From Paulownia fortunei (taxonomy: Eukaryota > Streptophyta > Magnoliopsida > Lamiales > Paulowniaceae): DNA of 64,000 bases. The DNA is taken from assembly GCA_019321725.1 (NCBI GenBank), contig JAGSPU010000052.1, forward strand, positions 2,728,001-2,792,000. The letters run 5' to 3'. Positions 12,201-24,100 of the stretch are shown in pieces. Position 1 is the stretch's first letter. Every line of letters begins with the position of its first letter. Position numbers and translations under genes: made by a program. The notes below the pieces were generated by a model, which saw only the letters and a list, made by a program, of their open reading frames with translations, was not told the DNA's origin and did no database searches.

Positions 12201-15200
12201 ACAAGCTTCCATGCTTTCAGGACTGTGAGCCCCATCCAAGTAGAAGACCAAATCCCCTGAAGTACTTCCATTCACTCCAGCCATATCAGAAGATTTCAGA
12301 GAAGAGTCGTAAACAATCTGAGCCCTTCCAGAAAGACGTGCTGTTGAAAGGCCCCTTAAAAATGCCTCAGGCAAATTGTCTTCCAGGTCAGCCTGATCAA
12401 TGCCCAAACAGTGTTACTAGTTTAATTGGAAGGGCCACAAAAAAATAAATAAACTAAAATAAAACAATAAAAAAATAAAACTAACTATTGAAATATTACC
12501 TATCAAGATAGAGGATTAGAAAGCACAAATATAAAACAGATGAAAGAGTTTCCCTGAATTACAACTGGAAATCTAAACATATGAAACAAAAAAAATGCTG
12601 CTCATCATTTTCCAGAAGTGGAAGGCTTGCATCACTTCATTATAACATGGAATTATCAAAATGAAGACACAATCATGTGGCCAAGATTAATAACTCAATC
12701 TTGGCACCCTGAAAGCCTCAAATGGCATATTTATTCCTTCTCAGACACACTTCGTCTACTCTCGTCAAGTACTTTTAAATATGATGCCTTCTTATTCTCA
12801 TTCCCGATATTCAACAGAATACCGTCAAAGGTCCTTGAAATTCTTACCTAATCCTCTCTCTCTGTTACATGCAAAATATCCAAGCTTTCACAATTTAAAA
12901 CAATATTAAGAGGTAAACAACACTAAGTTCACTATGTACCAAGACTACAGAATCCATAAATCCAGTTACATGAATAGTATTCTCATACGCCTCAAGGTAA
13001 AGAAAATTGGACCCAATAGGACTACGATAGAGTTTAACTGACATGTTGGAACAGCTTTTCCCAATTTCCTGTACTCTGGAGCCAACGTTTACAAAGGGCA
13101 ACAGCAAGACCAGCATTGGTCAGTTGGTGGTCACCAGACAAGCTTAGTTCCTTTCCTTTTAATTTTCTACGATCAAGAGGGGCAACAACTTCCAAGGGGA
13201 CCTGCAGCAAGTAATATACGAGTCAAAGAGCCTTACTTAAAACTTATGCACATACTATTTTGCCATTGGTTATATACAAGAGTCGTACAGCATTTGACGA
13301 ATTTTACCATTCTATCACTTCGAACTATGAGATCAAGTGATTCAGTCTTGGATTTAAATGTCTAGACACAAATGCATAAAGTTATGTGTTGGAAAAATAA
13401 GAATGTTAACCGGAATAAATCTGATGCTTTAGGCACATGCTTGGAGGTATATGTTGCAAAAATAATGATATTTAAACCTGAACAATGCTGATGCTTTAGG
13501 TAGGAACCGCAATTCATTCAACAAACAGATTCACTCATTCACTAGAAGTCATAGAAGAATGAGGCAGAATCAGACTATGAGCTCATTTGCAAAATTTGCT
13601 CATGTGATCTATCCAAGATCATCTAAATTTAATCATTTGACTGTCCTGAGAACAGATTGGGAAGAAAAATAATACACGATTCAAATCTTGTCACCATTTC
13701 TCAACTATTCATACTTTCAGAAAGCTAAGGGGAGATTTCAAGTGATGGGTGTTCTATATGCCCCATTTCAGAGAAATATGTAGACAGATATATTTTACTG
13801 GGCAATGAAATGACGGCAAGTGTCAAAAGACGATATTTGGCAATTCAAAACATATCTTGTAAATTATGAAAATAAATGTCAATATTTTGGTAATTCAAAT
13901 TATATCATGTGATTAAGAAAGTGAATGTCAATCAAATCATGGAGGGCTAATGAAATAGTGCTACTTCATCAATTAATCATAGCAATAGCTCCTATCCTAC
14001 AAGTAGGGGTGATCTCACAATTCTACATTCAAGCAAAAGAGACATTAGATTAGGTTTCCAGAATTCTCCTTAACTCAAATTAATCAAATTCAAGAAGATC
14101 CATGATATTCAAAGAGGATATCAAGGTATTCGTTGCGGAGCTCCCGAAGTCAGTGTGTTCAATTTGAGATTATAGTGCCAAATCATCGAGTTAAAGTTAT
14201 CAAGTGACAAATCAACTTCGAAGGAGATCAAAGTGTAAAACTCCACCTTCAAGTCATCAAAATCCAAATATTGCATTCTTGAAGTGAAGAATCAGAAGAT
14301 CAAAATAGGATTAGATCGACAATTGATCACCAAATTAATAAATTTTCATTTGCACTATTTTTCTTGTCTTGTTATTTTTGCAAACACAATATTTATGTTA
14401 CAAAATAATCAAACAAAATGCCTTCATATTTTGCCAGGTAGAAGTAATAAAGAAGAGATAACATAAATGTAGAAACAGAGAGCAGTTATTAGATAGCTAT
14501 TTTCATTATGTTTTCTCCTCAAGATTTGGTATGTCGTATATCTAAGTTCCAAAACTTTAACAATCTGGCACAAAGTAGCATTATGGAAAAGAAAACAACC
14601 TGCAGGAAATAAGTTTCTATGAAACAAATCATAAATACACGACAAGCCATAGTGTAGAATATGCCCAACATAAACACCAAGATCTAAGGAAAGGTTGAGA
14701 TACCATCAAATCCCTGGCCTTCTCCTGAAGAACATCCATTGCTTCAGATAGTTGTGGTACTGTGAACGCGGGGACTTGAAGCTTCAGGAGCAGAAGAAAA
14801 AATCAACCCATTTCAGAAAATACTAGAACTAGAAACTGCCAATTCAAATGTCAAAAGAACTAAGCAATAAATAATCCTTGACAAAGTTGAACCCACACTG
14901 TTTTGGTTTCACATTAAAGGGTTTGTACCTTAAAAATTCCAGCTTTGTGAGAAGCAATCTGCCCCAGTGTATCTCCTGCATAACCTTCCACAAATTAACT
15001 GCCATCTATGCATAAAAAGATGGAAATAGCAGAAAGAACTAGCAGCGAGAATATGAAGTGGAGAAGAACACACCCAATGTTTCCATATGATCCATGCCCA
15101 ATGGACTAACACCACAGACAACAGGATCCTTGATCTGTTCAATTCATCACCAAAGGATATGATCATGACATTAAGTATTTAATAACAAAAAGAAGTCACT

Positions 15201-18200
15201 AAGTCGATATGAGCTTAGGCAGTTAATTTCACGAAGTTGACTAAGACTACGTCAAAGCAAGTAAAGATAGAAACATTACCACATTTGTTGAGTCCCTGGT
15301 CCCTCCAAGACCAACTTCTATGATAGCAACATCTACCTGCCAACACAACTCTGTTAAAACAAATACAAAAATTAAACAAAAGATTTGAGTACATTGGATA
15401 AAGTCTTACAAATTGGCCACAAAAGTTTATCCTAATTATGGCAATCTTGTGAAAAGAAGATATAAGGATTAAGCAAAAAGATGTAACATTCTTTGATTAA
15501 GCTACTATTAACCAGTGGTTCAAATTAAACATATCAGATAAGGGGTTGAGGTGAAGTCGGATGATATAATTAGGTAGAATGTGATAGGTAGAATACACAA
15601 ACATCTAACCAGTGTTTGGAATATAGTCCAGATGACTAAATGAAATTAACACTCAATAACCTCTTTCTTGAGGAGTATAATTTTATACAGTTCATAAATA
15701 TATATATATTATATATATATATATATATGTATGTTGTTGGAGATCAAAACTGATTTCTAGGGATTTTCCAGTCTAAGGAAATCAAATCTGGATTCTTTCC
15801 TTTCTAGGGGCTAATGAATTAGCATCATTGGTCTAATTTGTATATGATTATGTCTGATTGTACATTCCTAAATTAGGCTAGTTTTCTTTTCTTAAAAATT
15901 CTGAACTTGTATTTATAGCGCTACAGATTCTTTTCAGTAATAAATATGAATAATTCTTTCACAAAACTCTAGATGGTATCAGAGCCATTTGAAAGAAAAA
16001 AAAATAAAAACTAGCAGGCTACTATGGCAGAGAAAGGGGAGAAAACATCTATGTCTGGTCAGATGGTGAATCCAATAGAACGTCCTGCCATTCAAATCAC
16101 TACACACAGGCTGAATGGAGAGAATTTTCTTCGATGGGCGCAGTGTGTGAAATTTTTTGTTAGTGGCCGAGGAAAGATGGGGCTACTTGATGGTACAAGA
16201 AAACCATTGAAACTAGGAGATGATGGATACCAAACTTGGCATGCAGAAAACTCAATGATTATGGCCTGGTTGATTAATTTGATGGAATCAGTAATTAGTC
16301 AAGGATACATTTTTTACACAACCGCAAAGGATATTTGGGAGGTAGTAAACTTGATGTACTCAAACTAGGGAAATGATTCCAAGCTTTATGAATTGAGTAA
16401 GAAAGCAAGATCAGTTAAACAAGGTGATTCTTCTGTAATGTCCTATTATAATGCTCTTAATATATTGTATCAAGAAATCGATCTCTACCAAATGGCCGAA
16501 TGGAAAGATCCAGAGGACCAAGCCTTATACCGAAGATTGGTTAAAAAATATCGTGTTTTTAAATTTTTAGCAGGCCTACGAGCTGAATTCGATCAAGAAA
16601 GGGGTCGAATTCTCAGCCTTACCCCAATTCCATCCCTTCGTGAAGTCTTTAATGTCATTCGAAGGGAAGAAAGTCGGCTGCGATTCATGATGGTTGAATA
16701 AAAAATGTCCCATACAGAGAGCTCAGCACTTGTAGCATCAAAAACAAGTCAACTTAGTGTTGGTAACTCTGGAAATCCATATGCGAATGTTACTCTATAG
16801 AAAAATATGGGAAAAAGGTATTATAAGGATTGCCTTTTGGTGTGATCATTGTCAAAAATCATGACATACACGCGAAACGTGCTGGAAAATAAATGGCAGA
16901 CCACAACACTTTAGCAAAGGAAGTTTTGGTCATGGATTAAATAATAACAATGGAGGAGGCAGAGTTTTCCAAGCAATAAGTGAACCCCAAAAGCAACAAA
17001 ATCCATAAGGCATCGATTTTCCTAATTTCACCAAAGAACAACTTAAGCAATTTTACAGGTTCATGTCTCAAAATGTTAAAATCAACACTCCCTCTGCCAA
17101 TTTGGCTCAATCAAGTAACTTTGTTACTGCTCTCTCTGTTGCTTCTCAAAACTCTAACACCCTTGGATCATCGATTTACGGGCTACTGATAATATGACAG
17201 GATCTGCCAAAATCTTTTACTCTTATATCCCATGTTCTGGTCATAAAAAGATAAAAATTGCTGATGGTTCTTTGTCTTCTGTTGTCGGAAAAGGAAGTAT
17301 CCAAATTTCAAAAAAATTATTTCTCAATTTAGTTTTGCATGTGCTAAATTTATCTTGCAATTTGTCTCCATTAGCAAGCTCACTCGAGATCTAAATTGTT
17401 CTACTAAATTCTCTTCAACTCATTATGTATTTCAGGATCTGTGTACGGGGAAGAAGATTGACAATGCTATCGAGGTTGATAGACTCTTCTTGAAGAAAAA
17501 ACAAAAGATGAGAAAATATTAGAGAATGTTGGGAGAGGATATCAAGTTGAAGGAGTGGATGGTAAATATACCGAAATTTGGATGTGGCATTTGAGATTAG
17601 GGCACCCTAATTTCTTGTATTTAAAATATTTGTTTCCTAAACTTTTCAAGAATAAAGAGTGTGAAACTTGCGAGTATGCTAAGCATCATAGAGTTTCCTT
17701 TCCTGCTCAAGTCTATGAAAAATCTAGTCCATTCTCATTAGTTCATAGTGATATATGGGGTCCTTCTCGTATCAAAACCCATACTGGTACCCGTTGGTAT
17801 GTGACATTTATTGATGATCATTCTAGGGTTTGTTGGATCTATCTTTTGAAAGAAAAATATGAGGCAGCCACTGTTTTTAAGCAATTCCATCAATTGATAA
17901 AAACTCAATTTCAAACCACAATTAGTATTCTTCGTACTGATAATGGGAGAGAGTATTTTTCAAAAATTGTGGGTGATTATTTGCAAATAAATAGTATTGT
18001 TCATCATTCATCTTGCATTGATACTCCACAACAAAATGGGGTTGTAGAAAGAAAAAATCGTCACCTTCTTGAAGTAACTCGTGCTATGATGTTTCAGATG
18101 AAAGTACCAAAAGTTTTTTGGGGGAAGCAGTTTTGAGAGCATCCTACCTTATAAATCGAATGCCTACATGTGTCCTAAAGTATGAGACTCCTATTAACAC

Positions 18201-21113
18201 CCTAAAGTCTTTCTATCCAACATCTCACCATCTTTTCTCATCCTTTAACTCCTAACGTTTTTGGTTGCACGGCCTTTGTTCATACACACAATCATAACCG
18301 AAGCAAACTTGATCCTCGAGCTCAGAAATGTATTTTCTTAGGATATTCTCCAACACAAAAGGGAATAAGTGTTTCACTTTTCGCATTGCGAATCCCCAAC
18401 TTTTCCACCAAAAATGTGTACAAATCGCTCCTTTCAGGGATCCTTCCATTCTCAAATTCATTCAAGAAATAGTAAAGCTTTAACCTCAGTAAATCATCAT
18501 GCTTATCAATTAACAATTTCGACTTCCTTGACTGTTTCCTCAACAATTCAACTTGTTCTTTAACTTCTTCAGACAAATTAATATCAATGAGAGGAAAAAC
18601 ATCCAAAAGGGTTGAGATTTCCTGATTCATATCATGGAAATGACCTGAAATTGATTGGTTCTGAAGAAATTATTCTTGACAATGGAAACTACTGGCAGTT
18701 AGTTAACTGCTCCACTTGCACTGGATTCTTAAAATCTTTCCAGACAACAAAATGAAGTTATTCTGCAAACCCTACTAAGAAATATTTTGTCTCTATGGAT
18801 GTGCCCTTCTTTGAAAACCAACCTTATACAGACTGAGAGTTTCTTTAGGGGAGAGCAACAATGAAGGAAATTTTGGGAAATTGTCCACAAATAATCTGCT
18901 TTCTCTCCACTTACTGAAAGTCTCATTGCCACAATTGAGAATGATAATGAACATGAAAAAGGGGTTGAGACAAATAGGGAAGATTTGGAAACCAGGGGAG
19001 AACAAAAGAAGTTATTGTATACTCCAGAAGAAGGAAGTCTCAACCACCTCTTAATGACATTGCACAATCTTCATCTTCAGCTACAGAACTTGTTGAAACG
19101 GTGGTTGAGTCAAGTCAAGGTAATTACCTGTCTTTGATGATCTTGATATGGCAATTGCTCTTAGAAAGTCTGTTCGAACCTGTACTCAACATCCCATTGC
19201 TCGTTTTTTTCTTCTGGCAAACTCAGTAACTCTTTTCGAGTCTTTACTGCTAATCTATCTCGATCAAGTGTACCTAATGATATACAGGAAGCATTAGGAG
19301 TTCCTGAATGGAAGGATGCAATTTATGAAGAGATGAAAGCCCTCCACAAAAATAAGACTTGGGAAATTACTGATTTGTCAGCCAACAAAAGACCTGTAGG
19401 TTGTAAATGGGTTTTCACCTTGAAGTTTAAAGCTGATGGAAGTATAGAAAGACACAAAGCAAGACTTGTTGCAAAGAGGTATACACAAACTTTTGGTATT
19501 GACTATCAGGAGACATTTACATCAGTGGCAAAGATGAACACAAATAGAATTTTGCTATCCTTAGCTGCAAAGCTCGAGTGGCCACTCCAACAATTAGATG
19601 TGAAGAATGCATTTCTTCACGGAGACTTGGAAGAAGAGGTCTACATGGAGTTACCACCTGATTTCGAAGAACGTCTTGGGTTAGGCAAGGTGTGTAATTT
19701 GAAGAAATCTCTTTATGGCTTGAAGTAATCTCCACGTGCGTGGTTTGAAAGTTTACTCAATCAGTGAAGAGTATGGGCTACACTCAAGGGCAGACAGATC
19801 ACACTATGTTCTATAAGCATTCTCTAAGGCAAGGTAACTATTTTGATAGTTTATGTAGATAATATTATTCTCACTGGTGATAATGAGCAGGAAATGAGGA
19901 GATTGAAGAAATCTTTGGCACAATCTTTTGAAATCAAGGACCTGGGAAATTTGAGATACTTCTTGGGCATTGAGGTGGCCAGCTCAAAGAAAAGGACTGT
20001 TCTGTCTCAAATGAAGTATATTTTAGACCTACTCAAAGCAATGGGAATGTTAGGTCGTAAACCCATTGAAACACCAGTGGATGCAAATATCAAGTTGGGC
20101 ACACGATCGGGTATTAAAGGTGTAAATAAGGAGGGTTATCAAAGATTGGTTGGAAAATTATTTTACCTCTCACATACTCGCCCAGACATTTCATTTGCAG
20201 TGAGTATGGTAAGCCAGTTCATGCATAGTCCTAATGAGGATCATTTACAGGCGGTGTTTAGAATCCTCAAATATCTTAAGGCAACGCCCGGAAAGGGACT
20301 CTTATTCTCTAAACAAGATGGCCACTTGATGTTAAAGCCGAAAATAGTCTTGTGTGTTTGTCCTATATCTCTTCCAATAAGCAACTAGCTGATATCTTGA
20401 CAAAAGGGTTGCCTAGACATCAATTTCAAGAGTTCATAGGCAAGTTGGGAATGGAGGATATCTACCAACCAGCTTGAGGGGGAATGTTTTAAAATCAAAG
20501 CTGATTTCTAAGGATTTTCCAACAGGATATTTTAAGGAAATCAAATCTGGATTCTTTCCTTTCTAGGGGCTAATCAATTAGTATCATTGGTCTGATTTGT
20601 ATTTATGTCTGATTGTACATTCCTAAATTTTCCTAAATTAGGCTAGTTTCCTTTTCTTAAAAAATTCTGAACTTGTATTTATAGGGCTGTACAGATTCTT
20701 TTCAGTAATCAATATGAATAATTCTTTCACAAAACTCTAGATATATATATATATATATATAATCAGCATAAATAATGGAGGATTGAGATTGTACTCATAC
20801 AGCAAATATATAGCATATAGAAACAATCCCAAAAGGTGGAGCAGTCCATTCTTTGAATCTCATATCTGAATGTGAATTATAACTCTTAAAAGATTTAGCA
20901 AAAAAAAATTTAGGCAAGAGTCAAAAACTTTTCACACATTAATGATACAAACAGACTTCTGAGTAATTAAGAACATATAATTTGACTTAAATTGCAAATT
21001 GGTAAGAAAGTGTAGTATAATCAAATTACAACTCTTCTTTCTCTATTTTCACCAATCAACGCGCCTCAGATTTAGTTAAACTATAGCTACAGTTCAGTTG
21101 TTTGTGTGGTGTC

Positions 21114-21151
<38 letters not shown>

Positions 21152-24100
21152 CATCAATACCCTACCTTTTCACATGCAAAAATTTTAAAGGCCAATACAG
21201 TGAGGAACTGGAAAAGTGGAGGCATAGGCAAATCATCAGTGACATTCTCCTGTTAATAAAAATTTCCATGATTAGGCAATTAAATAGCTGAAAATTACAA
21301 TACACTGTAAACCAAGCAAAATTCGAACTTTAAGAAAATTGTTAGGATTATAGGACTTCCAGATTTAAAGATTATAACACCTTTCTTCAAAGTTCCATTT
21401 CTATTTCAAACACTTATAAAGTGAAAAATCTTAACTCCCAGCTTAAGACCAGTGATCCAGCAAGGGAGAAAAGATGATGAAAATGAATCAATCATTTTTA
21501 TAGTTTTTAGCTAGTCCATTTTACATCCAGTGAAATTCAACCATCTTTTGACAAGGTATATTATATACCTTACCATTTGTCTCCCTTGATATGCTAACAA
21601 ATTACTAAAATTCTTAACTCCCAGCTTAAGACCAGTGATCCAGCAAGGGAAAAAAGATGACGAAAATGAATCAATCATTTTTATTGTTTTTAGCTAGTCC
21701 ATTTTACATCCAGTGAAATCCAACCATCTTTTGACATGGTATATTATCTATCTTACCATTTGTCTCCCTTGATATGTTAACAAATTACTGAAATTCAACT
21801 ATTTGGCTTAGGAATCAGGTTACCAGGTCTCCCATGGAGGGGGAACAACACAAGGAGAAACAATCATTAAAACACAGACAACCTGAAAATGCAACTTATT
21901 TTTTACTGGGGAACGGAGAGCTCAAATCGAAGATCAAGATCACCATATTTTAGAAAGAAATACTGAAAAAAATGGAAGAACCAACAAGAGAACTAAGTTT
22001 ATTAGTATACCTTCAGCTGATGCCAACATTCCCAAAATAATGTAGAAATTTTTCTTCTGATATATCCAACCTATGAGCCAGAGAGAAGAGAATAAGGAAA
22101 CACAACAGATAATGATCTCAAATGATACATAGATATCTACAATCAAGAAGAAAGAGAATTACACATAAGAGTTTGCATTATAAGCTTCGTGTATATATTT
22201 TTATTCAGATGTCATATATATATCCTACCCCAAGCCCAGGATTCTGACTACCCTGCTAGGACGATTGTCAACTTAAGTGCAAGTTTCTTGACTGATGTCT
22301 CAAGGCAATAATTTCTACAAAAGCAAATTCGACATCTAAATTGTTGGAACCTTCATGAATCAATGTCTCAGGGAGTGTTTGATTTTGTTTTGGGGGAAGT
22401 AATTGGGGAGAATGAGTTTTGACGTAATGTATTGGAAAATGTGATCTATTATTAGCAAAATATATTAGAGAACGTGATCTATGTTTGGTTTTGTTTTGGG
22501 AGAAAAAATTGGGTAGAGTTTTATTTTGGCAAAACAAAACCAAACATAGCCTCAATATCTCGATGTAGTTAATGGTGTGTCCTTTAGCATTGTTAATTCT
22601 ATCCTTAAGTTATGGGAGTATCCTACCCCCATATTTCTTCAGACGAGAACTCTGCAAGATGACTGATGCTATCATTACTTGAGGTGTTTAATGAGTCTTA
22701 ACGACATTGGATCCAAGCCAAGTTTTCAATTATGTCCAAAAATTTTAAAGTCATATTTTTCAAAAACAACCTTCCTAGACTTCCTGGATGTAGATTTAAC
22801 AAAATTTATCTAAAATGGTAATGACAAAAATTAGAATTAGCTATGTCAAGAAGTAAAAATTAAGGGAAACAGATGTAGAAGAGATAAACGGTTCGGCATT
22901 TTCATAATTTGGTTGATGGTTTAACAGGCAGCCTTATTATTAACTAACAAGAGGGGCATTTATGCAATTAAATAGTATTTCAACAAGGAAGGTCAATGTA
23001 ATTTTTGAGACTAAAGCCAGAAGATACAGCAAAGTGAAGAAAAGGTTTACAATATTAATCTTAATACTAAAATACTGATGATCAGCATGGTTTACAAATA
23101 TTTAAGTGAAACTCATCTTGACCAAATAATCAATTATTACACCCTAGGAGGGATGTATACTACCAGTGTCATTCTGTGCATTCAAAGGTTTAGTTCCAAC
23201 TACTACAAGAAAGATGATACTCTTTTCTGCCATTTCAATTTCAATAGGGCAGAAAAAGTTCAAAGGCCTTCTAAAGAATTGCAATCCCTCTTCAATTCAT
23301 TCCCCCCCCCCCCCCAGTTACTTACTTGTCAAGGGCAATATAATTGATATACAAGCATTTAAATGCTAACCCATCTAGACGAAATCTTTCTCTCACATCA
23401 ATTAAGTGCGGAGAAGTAAATAGTCCAGTTCTGAGTCCACACTCTCTCAGAATTGCCTCACAAAATGTGCATGTTGAACCCTGAAATATGAAAGGTGAGT
23501 GGAACTTAAAGAGGGAAGAGAGGGTGAGAAAAGAGAAAATGAAAAATCATAAATCTTTCTGTTTTTTGAAAAATAAAGCAAGCAAAAAAAACACAAAATC
23601 CATTCTTTTATTTTAAACATGTCATTTCTCTGGATGATTGCATAGTGAAGTACAAAAAGTTGAATCCTTTATCCAACAATAATTGCTTCAAAGAATCTCA
23701 ATCATCTTCTTATTAATATCACTCCCAACAAAACAGAAATAAACCACAAGCCAGTTGGACCTCAAAAACTAGTTTGATATGTAACTATTAATAATTTCCA
23801 AATGTATAATATAGAATAATTTCATTGAGTTTCCAACCATGGTATTCCTTTTATCAACAGAATCCAAATCAAAAGAATGTTGCGGTCAAAATTTCAATTC
23901 ACATGAACAGAAACTGATCCATCTTCCTCTGAATTCCACAAATTCTGATGGAACTTACACAGAAGGTCCCCAAAATGCAGCAACTTTGAGGAACCAATAA
24001 CAGAGTAAGTGATGTTCCAATAATTCATCCTGACTAAGGGATTAACTGAAACCAAATTCAGAAAATCCTTTTGTGTGATATCGCTTAAAAATGAAAGTCA

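Larger units (their letters stand above)
15732..20740 (+). mobile_element. Degenerate Ty1/Copia LTR retrotransposon in an FPGS intron
   Basis: Complete in outline: 5' LTR, primer-binding site, gag with CCHC knuckle, protease, integrase, reverse transcriptase, remnant RNase H end, purine tract and 3' LTR. The order integrase before reverse transcriptase defines Copia. It lies on the plus strand while the host gene is on the minus strand. It is flanked on both sides by (AT)n, so it landed in an AT microsatellite and the target duplication cannot be resolved. Open frames carry stops and frameshifts, the catalytic YVDD is YVDN, and most of RNase H is deleted, so it cannot move by itself. Confidence 0.93.

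Noticed and set aside
18252..19067. Several minus-strand frames inside the Copia element
   Set aside because: They are antisense shadows of degenerate pol sequence and show no family features.
21106..21291. Plus-strand open frame with [12 protein letters not shown]
   Set aside because: It is translation of the GT/GA microsatellite, antisense to FPGS exon 6.
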